A DNA stretch of 33,419 bases from Rhodobacteraceae bacterium PARR1 (GTDB taxonomy: Bacteria > Pseudomonadota > Alphaproteobacteria > Rhodobacterales > Rhodobacteraceae), in the NCBI GenBank assembly GCA_002256185.1, contig NKIT01000004.1, positions 36,835 through 70,253 of the forward strand, read 5' to 3'. This document shows, piece by piece, positions 24,559 to 32,666 of the stretch. Both the position numbers and the translations under genes were made by a program. Each line of letters starts with the position of its first letter. Within the stretch, counting starts at the first letter, position 1. The notes beneath the pieces are model-generated. The model saw nothing but the letters and a program-made list of their open reading frames with translations, ran no database searches and had not been told where the DNA came from.

Positions 24559-25718
24559 CCGCGTTCTCCGTCAGTTCCTGAAATGAAGCCAGTTTCGCTG
24601 CGCCAAGTGGCGAGCGCATTGAGATCATCTGCCGAAGCGATCTCCTGTTCCGGCAAGGCGTCCTGGTCCTTAGGGTCGACCGGTCTGCCGTCGACACGGA
24701 CTTCGTAGTGAAGGTTGGGGCCGCTCACGAGACCTGTCGCCCCGACCGCGCCAATCTCGTCTCCAGCCTTGACACGCGTCCCCTCGCGAACGCCTTCGGC
24801 AATTTCGGAAAGATGTGCATAGCGCGTGACGACCCCGCCGCCGTGATCGATGTCGATCGTGGTGCCATAGCCACGGATCGTGCCCGCAAAGATCACCCGC
24901 CCGGCGCCGGTCGCCGAGACTTCGGTCCCCACGGGTGCCGCGTAATCGATGCCGGTATGCATGCGAACCCCACCCAACACGGGATGGTTCCGGCGCCCAA
25001 AGACGGACGACAGACGTGCACCAAGGATGGGTGCCGCTGAACGCTGCACGGCTTCGCCATCTTCAAAGACGATGACCGGGCCGGCGGCTTCGGTCGCAAC
25101 GAGTTCGAGGACGCGATCACTAAGCTCCAGACGTGCGTAACTCAGGCGCGGCTCTCCCGCGATGCTGCCATCGGGAAGCTGATCTTCCTGCCAGACCAGC
25201 GCGAAGGTCTCTCCGCCTTTGAGGTCGCGCCTGAAATCGACCTGGCCCGCAAGAAGTGCAGTAAGGTCAACTGCAAAGCGTTCCGGTGCATTTCGCGCCA
25301 TCAAAGCGTCGTAAAGGGTTCCGTTGAGGGTCAAGGTCTCACGCCGGTCCGTCTCACGAACCGGTGGGTCAAGCCGTCGTGCCGCGATCGGCCCGTCGAA
25401 GGTAAGACCAATCTCCACACCATCTTCCACGAAGAGCGACAGGCGTGTCAGCGATGCCGGATCCCCGGACGCCGCAGTCCATTCGATCCGGTGACCAGGT
25501 CGCAGGTCGGTCAGGTCATAGACTCCCGAAAGTGCCAGTGCGGCTTCTGCCCGGATCGTCGCGGGGATCCCTGCGTGACCAAGGACGCTGTCCAAAGTGT
25601 CACCGGGTTCGATTGTGGCCTCGAATGCCATGGGCAAATGCGCCGTCGGAGGATCGGCCACTGCCTGGAGCGGGGCGAATGACGCGAGAGCAAGGATCAA
25701 AAATGCGGAGCGCATCAT
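24555..25718 (-). CDS. M23-family peptidoglycan endopeptidase
   Basis: 387 residues from ATG 25718 (or the adjoining ATG 25715). The open frame continues to 25862, but that part lies inside the SCO gene; this start begins a signal peptide (RSAFLILALASFAPLQAVA). An N-terminal region with an OapA/LysM-like part (IEPGDTLDSVLGHAGIP) and YDALMARNAPERFAVDLTALLAGQVDF precedes the zinc peptidase domain: H254/D258 (HTGIDYAAP), H302 (YAHLSEI) and H337 (LHYEVRVDG), the complete LytM set. It likely cuts peptide cross-links, and zinc is the metal. Its presence among copper-delivery genes is unusual. Confidence 0.9.
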   Translation of the reverse strand: MMRSAFLILALASFAPLQAVADPPTAHLPMAFEATIEPGDTLDSVLGHAGIPATIRAEAALALSGVYDLTDLRPGHRIEWTAASGDPASLTRLSLFVEDGVEIGLTFDGPIAARRLDPPVRETDRRETLTLNGTLYDALMARNAPERFAVDLTALLAGQVDFRRDLKGGETFALVWQEDQLPDGSIAGEPRLSYARLELSDRVLELVATEAAGPVIVFEDGEAVQRSAAPILGARLSSVFGRRNHPVLGGVRMHTGIDYAAPVGTEVSATGAGRVIFAGTIRGYGTTIDIDHGGGVVTRYAHLSEIAEGVREGTRVKAGDEIGAVGATGLVSGPNLHYEVRVDGRPVDPKDQDALPEQEIASADDLNALATWRSETGFISGTDGERG

Positions 25719-25734
25719 CTGGCAGAATGACCTT

Positions 25735-26337
25735 TCAACTGAGGGTTCGGCGGATTTTGGGAACGGCGAAGCGCCGGTCCTCGTGAAAGTCGATGATGCT
25801 AGCGAAGCGCCCATCGGGGTGGAACAGGAACACACCGGCGGTATGGTCCATCGTGTAGTCACCGGCGTCCTTGGCGACGCGGCGATAGGTTGCGCGAAAA
25901 TCTGCAGCGGCCTGCGCGACCTCGTCAGCAGATCCCGTCAGCCCCAGGATACGTTGATCAAAGTTGCTGACGTAGTCGGCAAGGACGTCGGGCGTGTCCC
26001 GCTCCGGATCGACCGAAATCAACGCGACAATCATGCGATCGGCGTCAGCACCCAGTTCTTCGAGCCAGAGCGATATGTCGCTGAGTGTGGTTGGACAGAC
26101 ATCCGGGCACCACGTGAAGCCAAAGAACACCATGACCGGGCGACCGGCCCAGTCTGCGGGTCGGACGGATCGGCCACGGTGATCGGTCAATGTCCAGGTC
26201 ATCTCGCCGATTGGCAAGGGCAGCAGCTCGCTGCGGGTTGGCAGATTGCGCGTGCGATAGGCCCCGACGCCCAGCATGAAGGCGACGGCTCCGACTGCCC
26301 CTCCAGCACCGAGGATTATTGCCCTGCGTCGGCGCAA
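25735..26337 (-). CDS. SCO1/SenC/PrrC-family copper protein, copy 1
   Basis: 200 residues with one N-terminal TM anchor (AIILGAGGAVGAVAFMLGVGAY) and a thioredoxin-like domain. The copper motif is FTWCPDVCPTTL (C77, C81), and the distal histidine lies in YTMDHTAGVFLF. SCO proteins deliver copper or act as thiol reductants for the CuA site of cytochrome oxidase. Its start overlaps the end of the PCuAC gene by 22 bp, so they are translationally linked. Together they form a known CuA assembly pair. Within this island the pair may also handle excess copper. Confidence 0.93.
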   Translation of the reverse strand: MRRRRAIILGAGGAVGAVAFMLGVGAYRTRNLPTRSELLPLPIGEMTWTLTDHRGRSVRPADWAGRPVMVFFGFTWCPDVCPTTLSDISLWLEELGADADRMIVALISVDPERDTPDVLADYVSNFDQRILGLTGSADEVAQAAADFRATYRRVAKDAGDYTMDHTAGVFLFHPDGRFASIIDFHEDRRFAVPKIRRTLS

Positions 26338-26789
26338 TCCGGACCCTCCGCACGCAAGGACAGGACGTCGACGTTCACGGTAACCTCACCGGCCTTTTCG
26401 AAGGACAGGGTAACCGGGAAGCTGTCGCCCTCCTTGAGGGCGGTGGTCAGTCCCATCAGCATGCCATGGTATCCACCAGGCGAAAGCTGCACGTTCTGTC
26501 CGGCCGGTACCGGGATCGACATCGCATGCGGCATTGATGCGATCCCATCCTGGACGACGGTCTCGTGCAACATCGGCATACCGGCTGCGGGAGTCGCGAT
26601 GCCGATCAGCGCATCGTCCACAGATCCAGCGTTAGTGATCTCCACATAGAAAACGCCGGGACGCCCTGCGCCGATCGTTGCCTTCGACCATGCGTGTTCA
26701 ATGGTCAGATCACCGATGGTCACGGTCTCGCATGCCATGACGGCAGGCGCGGACAGGATCAGAGCTGCGGCAAGAAGGAAGTGTTTCAT
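26316..26789 (-). CDS. PCuAC periplasmic copper chaperone
   Basis: 157 residues with a signal peptide (HFLLAAALILSAPAVMA). It carries the full Cu(I) ligand motif of the family, H-x10-M-x21-H-x-M: H75, M86, H108 and M110 (MPMLHE, SMPHAM, GYHGML). PCuAC hands Cu(I) to the CuA site with SCO. It sits between two sco genes, 3 bp from the upstream one and overlapping the downstream one. The C-terminus (SLRAEGPDCADAGQ) has one extra Cys. Confidence 0.94.
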   Translation of the reverse strand: MKHFLLAAALILSAPAVMACETVTIGDLTIEHAWSKATIGAGRPGVFYVEITNAGSVDDALIGIATPAAGMPMLHETVVQDGIASMPHAMSIPVPAGQNVQLSPGGYHGMLMGLTTALKEGDSFPVTLSFEKAGEVTVNVDVLSLRAEGPDCADAGQ

Positions 26790-26792
26790 GGG

Positions 26793-27386
26793 TCAGAATC
26801 TCGATTGAAGGTCGGAAAGGATGTCGGCCGCAGGTGTGCCGTAGGTGAATTGGCGAAGCCATTCACCATCCGGACCAATCAGGAAAAGGCCCGGACTATG
26901 CGCCATGGAATAGCCGTCGGGCGCCGCGGCATCGTTCTCGCGTCCGTAGAAAATCTTGAAGCTGTTGGCCGCAGCCTGCGTCTCTGCTTCGGTTCCTGCC
27001 AGACCCAGGATCGCCGGATGAAAGGCCGCAGTGTAGGCCGCAAGGCCGAGCCGCCGATCACGTTCGGGGTCAATCGAGACGAAAAGCGGTTGAACTTTCT
27101 CGGCATCCGCCCCGAGATCGTCCATAACTTGGGCTACGTCTGAAAGCGTCGTAGGGCAGACATCGGGGCAGTTTGTGAAGCCGAAAAAGACGAGAAGGAA
27201 TTTCCCGCGAAACTCTGCACTCGTCCTGATTCGGCCTTCCTCATCCGCAAGTGTAAAGACTGGCGTGAAAGCCGGACCGGTTTCGGCAACACCCTCACCT
27301 TGGGTGGCCCACTTTGTTCCGGCAAAAATGATCATCGCCGCGATGGCGGCGACCCATAACCCAAGTTGAAGGCGTCTAAGGCGCAT
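26793..27386 (-). CDS. SCO1/SenC/PrrC-family copper protein, copy 2
   Basis: 197 residues with an N-terminal anchor (GLWVAAIAAMIIFAG) and motif FTNCPDVCPTTLSDV (C73, C77), with the distal histidine in YSMAHSPGLFLIGPDG. It is the first gene of the leftward operon sco-PCuAC-sco-M23-DUF411. A MerR-type promoter begins 32 bp upstream. It differs from copy 1 enough to suggest an older duplication or separate origin. Two SCO proteins may split delivery and thiol reduction roles, which is inferred. Confidence 0.93.
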   Translation of the reverse strand: MRLRRLQLGLWVAAIAAMIIFAGTKWATQGEGVAETGPAFTPVFTLADEEGRIRTSAEFRGKFLLVFFGFTNCPDVCPTTLSDVAQVMDDLGADAEKVQPLFVSIDPERDRRLGLAAYTAAFHPAILGLAGTEAETQAAANSFKIFYGRENDAAAPDGYSMAHSPGLFLIGPDGEWLRQFTYGTPAADILSDLQSRF

Positions 27387-27417
27387 TGAAATATCCGACC
27401 AAGAGATTCATTTGAGA

Positions 27418-27448
27418 GGTCTAGAACCTTGAGCAGCTAGAGGGTCAA
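27418..27448 (-). promoter_or_regulatory. MerR-type promoter/operator of SCO operon
   Basis: On the minus strand: TTGACC, a 19-bp spacer CTCTAGCTGCTCAAGGTTC, then TAGACC. The left half CTCTAG matches the other three sites; the right half is CAAGG. Better -35 than the others. Only about 32 bp before the sco start codon. Confidence 0.65.
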
Positions 27449-27493
27449 GCGACATTGGTGTGAGTTTTTTGACGACCGGCAAGGTTTCGCCGA

Positions 27494-27667
27494 TCAGCCC
27501 GCCCTAAGAAACCTTGCGAGGGCGATGCCAAGGAAGGTGCCGAACAGCCCGAAAGCGATGGCGAAGCCTGCGCCATACTGCAAGCGGTCAAGCAGCTTGC
27601 CGCCGCGCTGTCGGGCGACATAGTAGCCACACAGGAATCCGACGATCCCAAAAATTGGTCCGATCAT
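27494..27667 (-). CDS. Small two-helix membrane protein coupled to lnt
   Basis: 57 residues from ATG 27667, which overlaps the lnt stop (ATGA) and has AGGA 8 bases upstream. It has two hydrophobic helices (IFGIVGFLCGYYVA and YGAGFAIAFGLFGTFLGIALA) joined by a basic loop RQRGGKLLDRLQ, giving a hairpin with both ends likely outside. No family recognised. Translational coupling to Lnt suggests a linked function in the inner membrane. Confidence 0.72.
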   Translation of the reverse strand: MIGPIFGIVGFLCGYYVARQRGGKLLDRLQYGAGFAIAFGLFGTFLGIALARFLRAG

Positions 27668-29226
27668 GTACGTTGTCCTTTCAGGATAGTCTTTTTCCGC
27701 CAACCCCAGAAGGCGAACCCCCCCCAAGAGACAAGTATAAGAAGAAGCACGGACCAGTCGCCAAGACGGGCGTAGGGGGTCGGTGGTAGGGGCCTCGGCA
27801 AGCGCATGTCGATTACGCCAGAAGTCTCGATGTCCAGCATCGCCAGTGTCTTTCCGTAGGCATCGACCACCGCCGAGATTCCCGTATTGGCGGCCCGCAC
27901 GAGAGGTAGCCCCTCTTCGATGGCCCGCATCCGGGCTGATGCCAGATGTTGCTTCGGACCAATGGAAGCACCGAACCAAGCGTCGTTGGTTGCATTGAAT
28001 ATCCAGTCTGGTCGGATGGCATCATCAACAACATGCCCGGGAAAGATGATCTCGTAGCAGATCGCGATGCCAGCGTAAGGATGAGGGCCGAATGCGATGG
28101 TGCGGGGTCCCGGACCGGGCGAAAAATCCCCGAGAGATTCGACGAGACGCTGGAATGGCAAAACACTCCGCCATGGAACGTATTCACCGAAGGGAACAAG
28201 ATGATACTTGGCGTAGCGCGTCAGGACAGAGCCGTCAGGCGCGACGGCGAGCACAGAGTTTCGGTACACCGTTCCGGTGGCTGTAACTTCCCGCTCGGGA
28301 CTGCCCGCCAGCAAGACCGTGGTATCCTGCAAAAGCCAGCCAAGCATGACGCGGGCCCCTGTGTCTTCTGCAAGAAACCCCGGCCAAGCTGTTTCGGGCC
28401 AAAGCAGGATATCGTAGTCGCCCGGGCGCGCAGAAAGAGCCAGAAGCTGCAGGATGTTGGCTTTCCGGGATCCTTCATCCCACTTGGCGTTTTGCGCGAT
28501 GTTCGGTTGCACGACGCGGATTTGAGCGCCGCGCTCCGATGGGGGATCTGACAAGGTCAGGCGCGCAAAACCGAAACCAGCGACGGTGACCGCAATCGCA
28601 GCGGCGCTGGCGAAACGGACGACCTGCAATCTGCGGTCGGGCGTACGGAAGGCCAGCCCTGCCAGTGCTGAACAAAGCACCAAGAGGAACCCCAGCCCAT
28701 AGCTGCCGATCAATGAGGCCACTTGCGCGAAAGGCAACCAGTCGGCCAGCGTGTAGGCAGCAAGGTTCCAAGGAAACCCCGTCAGAACATGCCCCCGCAG
28801 CCATTCAAGACCGGTCCAGCCTGTCGCAAGCGAAAGCGAGAGCGGCAATCCGGCGCGCGCCATGCGGGCGGCAAGGGCACAGGCAAGAGCCGGAAACACT
28901 GCCAGCAGAGCTGCAAGGCCGAACACGGCTGGCAAAGCCAACCATCCAAACCGATCCGCCTCGACCTGAAAACTTTCGGTGATCCAGAAAAGCCCGGGCA
29001 CGAATTGGCCCAAGCCAAACAGATATCCCAGTCGAAACGCGATAGGCCACGACGCGCCACGCAACATAATTGCCAGGACTGCGAAGGCGATCAGCGCAAA
29101 GGGCAGGATCGAATATGGCGGCAAGGCGAGGACAAGTATGGTGCCGACGGCCAAGGCCATGCCCAAACCGGGCAGACCTTGAAGCGGCTTACCACCGGAA
29201 AAGGGATGAGCGTCTGAAGTAATCAA
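27664..29226 (-). CDS. lnt: Apolipoprotein N-acyltransferase (CutE family)
   Basis: Lnt adds the third acyl chain to lipoproteins in the inner membrane. 520 residues if TTG 29226 is the start; ATG 29160 (MALAVGTILVLALP) is an alternative 22 residues in. About 7-8 TM segments surround a nitrilase domain. The catalytic triad is present: E278 (LLWPETAWPG), K340 (YAKYHLVPFGEYVPWR) and C390 (AGIAICYEIIFP). E. coli lnt was first found as cutE, whose mutants are copper sensitive. Next to a MerR-type promoter and within copper genes, this is probably an extra, metal-induced copy rather than the housekeeping one. Confidence 0.94.
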   Translation of the reverse strand: MITSDAHPFSGGKPLQGLPGLGMALAVGTILVLALPPYSILPFALIAFAVLAIMLRGASWPIAFRLGYLFGLGQFVPGLFWITESFQVEADRFGWLALPAVFGLAALLAVFPALACALAARMARAGLPLSLSLATGWTGLEWLRGHVLTGFPWNLAAYTLADWLPFAQVASLIGSYGLGFLLVLCSALAGLAFRTPDRRLQVVRFASAAAIAVTVAGFGFARLTLSDPPSERGAQIRVVQPNIAQNAKWDEGSRKANILQLLALSARPGDYDILLWPETAWPGFLAEDTGARVMLGWLLQDTTVLLAGSPEREVTATGTVYRNSVLAVAPDGSVLTRYAKYHLVPFGEYVPWRSVLPFQRLVESLGDFSPGPGPRTIAFGPHPYAGIAICYEIIFPGHVVDDAIRPDWIFNATNDAWFGASIGPKQHLASARMRAIEEGLPLVRAANTGISAVVDAYGKTLAMLDIETSGVIDMRLPRPLPPTPYARLGDWSVLLLILVSWGGFAFWGWRKKTILKGQRT

Positions 29227-29235
29227 TCCTGCGAA

Positions 29236-29261
29236 AGCCCCCGTCTTGAGGGACGAGGGCT
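29236..29261. other. Hairpin overlapping the presumed lnt promoter
   Basis: AGCCCCCGTC (29236-29245), loop TTGAGG, GACGAGGGCT (29252-29261), pairing with one G-T wobble. It covers most of the predicted -10 of the lnt promoter, so it may be a relic terminator, a leader structure from a promoter further upstream, or chance. Confidence 0.45.
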
Positions 29262-29287
29262 AATTGCTCTAGCTACTAGAGGTGCAA
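29257..29287 (-). promoter_or_regulatory. MerR-type promoter/operator of lnt
   Basis: On the minus strand: TTGCAC, a 19-bp spacer CTCTAGTAGCTAGAGCAAT, then TAGCCC. The 15-base dyad is identical to the one before dsbA copy 1. It lies 31 bp before the TTG start of lnt. Confidence 0.65.
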
Positions 29288-29493
29288 CGCTTTGGTTGAC
29301 AGATCACGGCATTGTCAGAGTGTCGAGAAATGTTGGGCGACTTCCATGGGGCGATCTGAAGCCACGCAAGATGAACGGCGCCGTGCTTGTCGCGCTTCCG
29401 GCTCAAACCATGCGCCGCTAACGGCTCTTTGATTTGTCCCGCTAGCAAGAGATCGTTACTCAACATTCCGGAACCTAGATGAAGGAGTGATCC
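29288..29493. other. Intergenic region upstream of L,D-transpeptidase 3, nothing recognised
   Basis: About 200 bp. A minus-strand frame of 65 codons runs through it but has no export signal or known motif. AAGGAGTG at 29481-29488 is the ribosome site of the gene at 29494. No clear promoter identified. Confidence 0.35.
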
Positions 29494-30087
29494 ATGGCCG
29501 ATGATCGGATCGGGCGACGGGCTTTGATGGGCGGAGCAGTCGGGATGGCATCTCTTGCGGCCCTACCAGCCTTGGCCCAGGACGGCACGACTGAGTTTCA
29601 GGCTCCTGTATCCGGCAGCGTGCGGAACAACGTGTCCAGCTTCCGGATGCCTCAGTGGCGGGACTATTTTGAGAATACTAAGGGTGGTGCGATTCTGGCG
29701 GACACCAAGTCACGCGCACTGCATTATTGGTCAGAGGATCAGTCGATCTACCGGCTCTATCCCTCGTCCGTCCCTCTGTCCGAGGAACTGACGCGGCTCG
29801 GGCGGACCGAAATTGTCCGCAAAGCCGTGAACCCACCGTGGCGTCCGACGGCATCCATGCTCGAGCGCAACCCGGACTGGCCGAAGATGGTCGAAGGCGG
29901 ATCCAAGGACAACCCACTTGGTGTCCGCGGAATGTATCTGTCCTGGCCTGCTTATTTGATCCACGGCACCCATGATACCCGGAAGATCGGTCGCAGATCA
30001 TCGAACGGGTGCATCGGCCTCTACAACGAGCATGTCATTGAACTTTATGAGTTGGCGCAGGTTGGCACTCAGGTGCTGCTGATCTGA
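29494..30087 (+). CDS. L,D-transpeptidase (YkuD), exported, third copy
   Basis: 197 residues with a Tat-type signal (IGRRALMGGAVGMASLAALPALA-QD). The YkuD domain shows ALHYWSEDQSIYRLYPSSVPLS, PPWRPTASMLERNPDWP, DNPLGVRGMYLSWPAYLIHGTHDTRKIG and catalytic H157 and C173 (RRSSNGCIGLYNEHVIELYE). Good ribosome site AAGGAGTG. The branch matches the ErfK/YbiS enzymes. The Cys thiol of this family is reported to be inhibited by copper, which may explain extra copies here. Tat export of a YkuD enzyme is less common than Sec and is also suggested for the copy at 23059. Confidence 0.92.
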   Translation: MADDRIGRRALMGGAVGMASLAALPALAQDGTTEFQAPVSGSVRNNVSSFRMPQWRDYFENTKGGAILADTKSRALHYWSEDQSIYRLYPSSVPLSEELTRLGRTEIVRKAVNPPWRPTASMLERNPDWPKMVEGGSKDNPLGVRGMYLSWPAYLIHGTHDTRKIGRRSSNGCIGLYNEHVIELYELAQVGTQVLLI

Positions 30088-30482
30088 CGATCAAGAGGAA
30101 AGCTGTCGTGCTTTATAACGAGGGACGGTGTGGCAACCAGCAAACTGCGGTTTGTGCAGGTTCGACGTTCGTTTCGATCGAAGGCTAATATTTGCGCGAC
30201 TTGTAGCTGCAAATGCAGCGAGACGTTCTGTCGTTGCGAAAATCCCTTTCGCATTCAAGCGGTGGGCTGACGGAGCAGTAAGAGCAGAATTTTCCCTTCT
30301 TTCAGGTGTTGATCGTCGAACCAAGTTGGCGCGGACTATTTCGTGACGAGTGCTCGCAAGCCACCAAGAAGAAAACCCGCTTGCAGCTCAAGTTGCTTGA
30401 GGTGTTAGCGAACTTTCAAGCTGATCGCGTCGACTGGCGGGCGTTGGCGCATAATTCAATCTGGCGAACGAGAGCAGGGCCC
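30088..30482. other. 395-bp region without a convincing gene
   Basis: It contains a 10-bp palindrome TTCGATCGAA (30173-30182) and several short frames, including an in-frame upstream extension of the ccdA-like gene that lacks membrane segments. The part around 30190-30290 has a protein-like look on the minus strand without any family I can name. It may be a repeat or a decayed gene. Confidence 0.35.
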
Positions 30483-31217
30483 ATGTTCGAAATTTCTGGC
30501 GTCGGGGTCCTCGCGGCCTTCTTGGGAGGGGCTCTGTCATTCCTGTCCCCGTGCGTACTGCCGCTCGCTCCTGGCTATGTGTCCTACATAGCAGGGCAAC
30601 CAGCGCCAAGTTCGCGCGAAAAAGCACAGATGAGAACTCGCCTGAATAGCCTGCTCTTGAGCCTGTACTTCGTCATGGGTTTTTCGACCGTATTTATCTC
30701 ATTGGGTGCAGGTGCCAGCCTTCTCGGTGGCTTGCTTTTGCAATGGAAGTACGAGCTCGGTATTGTCGGCGGTGCGCTTATCATAGTGTTTGGATTGGTC
30801 ATGACCGGGCTCATACGGCCGGGCATCCTGCTCCGTGACACGCGATTCACATTTGATGCAAAAGGTGGAAATCCTCTCGGGGCCTATTTGCTTGGACTGG
30901 CTTTTGCTTTCGGCTGGACGCCTTGCATTGGGCCGGTTCTGGGGTCGATCTTGACGGTGAGTGCTGCCTCGGGCGCAGATGGAATAACTCTTTTGACTGT
31001 GTATTCTGCTGGTCTCGGCGTTCCGTTCCTATTGCTCGCAGCTTTCACGAATGAACTGACTGAACGAATAAGGCGTCTTGGTCGTGCAAGTCTCTGGCTT
31101 CATCGGGTAGCGGGCGTTGTCATGATCGCCATGGGCTTCGCCGTAATGACCGGGCAAATTACGGGTATTGCCTTCTGGCTGCTGGAGACCTTTCCTGTTT
31201 TGGGAACGATCGGCTGA
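30483..31217 (+). CDS. ccdA: CcdA-family thiol-electron transporter
   Basis: 244 residues with six TM helices; it moves reducing equivalents from cytoplasmic thioredoxin to periplasmic thioredoxin-like proteins. The two conserved cysteines lie in FLSPCVLPLAPGYVSYIAG (C24) and FGWTPCIGPVLGSIL (C148). ATG 30483 is chosen because it begins the first helix; upstream in-frame codons show no homology. Likely partners in this window are the TlpA-like protein at 9241 and possibly the DsbA and SCO proteins. Converges with mntH after 3 bp. Confidence 0.93.
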   Translation: MFEISGVGVLAAFLGGALSFLSPCVLPLAPGYVSYIAGQPAPSSREKAQMRTRLNSLLLSLYFVMGFSTVFISLGAGASLLGGLLLQWKYELGIVGGALIIVFGLVMTGLIRPGILLRDTRFTFDAKGGNPLGAYLLGLAFAFGWTPCIGPVLGSILTVSAASGADGITLLTVYSAGLGVPFLLLAAFTNELTERIRRLGRASLWLHRVAGVVMIAMGFAVMTGQITGIAFWLLETFPVLGTIG

Positions 31218-31220
31218 GTG

Positions 31221-32546
31221 TCAGCCCAAGAGTACTGTCGACAGCAGGTTCACGTTCAGCACAATGATCAGGGCGGCGATCAACCAGCAAAGGCCGGTCA
31301 GCCAGCGGGGGGCGACCAGTTCGCCCATCTTGGCGCGGCTGGCGGTGAACATCACCAAAGGCACGATGGCGAAGGGAAGCTGGAACGACAGCACCACTTG
31401 GCTCAGGATCAAAAGCTCCCCCACACCACCGCTGCCGTAGAGCAGGATCACGAAGATCGCCGGGATGATGGCAAGGCCCCGTGTGATCAGGCGCCGCGCC
31501 CAAGGCGCGATGCGCAGGTTGATGAAACCTTCCATCACGATCTGCCCGGCCATGGTGGCGGTTACAGTGGAGTTCAGCCCCGCGCACAAAAGCGCCACGC
31601 CGAACAGGACCGGCGCGAGCGACGAGCCGAGCAAAGGCTCAAGCAACAGATGCGCCTTATCGATCTCGGCCACATCGTTTTGCCCCACGGTGTAGAAGGC
31701 TGCGGCAGCGAGAATCAGGATCGAGGCATTGATCGTCAGCGCGAACATCAGGGCGATGGTGCTGTCCCATGTCGCCAGCCGCAGCGCCTCGCGCTTCGAG
31801 GGCAGGTCAAGGCCAAAGGCGCGGGTCTGCACGATGCCGGAATGCAGATACAGATTGTGCGGCATGACCGTCGCCCCGATGATGCCAAGTGCGAGGTAGA
31901 GCATCGTCGGGTTGTTGAAGATCTCGCGGCTGGGGGCAAAGCCTGCGATGACCTCGCCCCAGACTGGGTCGGCCTGCGCGATCAGCACGACAAAGCAGGC
32001 GGCGATCAGCGCCGTGAGCGAGATGATCAACGCCTCGATCCAGCGGAACCCCTTGTTCTGCAGCCACAATATCAGGAACACGTCGGCGGCGGTGATGAAG
32101 ATGCCAATCTCCAGCGGAATGCCGAACAAGAGGTTCAGGCCGATCGCGGTGCCGATCACCTCGGCCAGGTCCGTGGCGATGATGGCGAGCTCTGCGAAGA
32201 TCCAGAGCGGGACTGACATCCATTTCGGGAAGGCATCGCGGCAGGCCTGTGCCAGATCGCGGCCCGAGGCGACCGCAAGCCTGGCACACAGCGATTGCAG
32301 CAGGATCGCCATGATGTTCGATAGCAGTGCGACGAACAGCAACGTGTAGCCAAAAGCCGCACCACCCGCGAGCGAGGTCGCCCAGTTGCCGGGGTCCATA
32401 TAGCCCACCGCCACCAGGTAGCCGGGGCCTATGAAGGCGAGGAACCGGCGGAACCGGCTGGTGCCGCCATTGCCGACCGCGATGGTGCGGAACACTTCGG
32501 AAAGGGAGGGCGTCTCGCTCTCCTGCCGCCAGGCATTGGTCGTCAT
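31221..32546 (-). CDS. mntH: Nramp-family Mn2+/divalent metal transporter MntH
   Basis: 441 residues from ATG 32546 (the open frame goes to 32594, but ATG 32546 is the usual-looking start, [15 protein letters not shown]). 11 TM helices. Metal-binding motifs of the family are DPGNW (D51, N54) in TM1 and MPHNLYLHS (M228, H230) in TM6. Proton-driven uptake of manganese, possibly iron. It diverges from mntR and an MntR-like box lies 54 bp upstream of the start. It abuts ccdA in convergent orientation. Confidence 0.94.
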   Translation of the reverse strand: MTTNAWRQESETPSLSEVFRTIAVGNGGTSRFRRFLAFIGPGYLVAVGYMDPGNWATSLAGGAAFGYTLLFVALLSNIMAILLQSLCARLAVASGRDLAQACRDAFPKWMSVPLWIFAELAIIATDLAEVIGTAIGLNLLFGIPLEIGIFITAADVFLILWLQNKGFRWIEALIISLTALIAACFVVLIAQADPVWGEVIAGFAPSREIFNNPTMLYLALGIIGATVMPHNLYLHSGIVQTRAFGLDLPSKREALRLATWDSTIALMFALTINASILILAAAAFYTVGQNDVAEIDKAHLLLEPLLGSSLAPVLFGVALLCAGLNSTVTATMAGQIVMEGFINLRIAPWARRLITRGLAIIPAIFVILLYGSGGVGELLILSQVVLSFQLPFAIVPLVMFTASRAKMGELVAPRWLTGLCWLIAALIIVLNVNLLSTVLLG

Positions 32547-32599
32547 GGCTCTTCGCACTCCCGGTTTGACCACGATCCCGACAAGACGCGGCACATAAA

Positions 32600-32615
32600 G
32601 TTAGACAAGGCTAAC
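32600..32615. promoter_or_regulatory. MntR box between mntH and mntR
   Basis: GTTAG-ACAAGG-CTAAC, a perfect 5-bp dyad with a 6-bp centre, similar in spacing and core to the E. coli MntR box as I recall it (CATAG-CAAAGG-CTATG). Located in the divergent region. Confidence 0.75.
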
Positions 32616-32666
32616 AATCTGCGCCGCTCCTTTACTTGTCAATCCATCCCGTGCGACACTGAACGG

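Noticed and set aside
31218-32216. 332-codon plus-strand frame opposite mntH
   Set aside because: Antisense to MntH, whose DPGNW and MPH motifs are intact.
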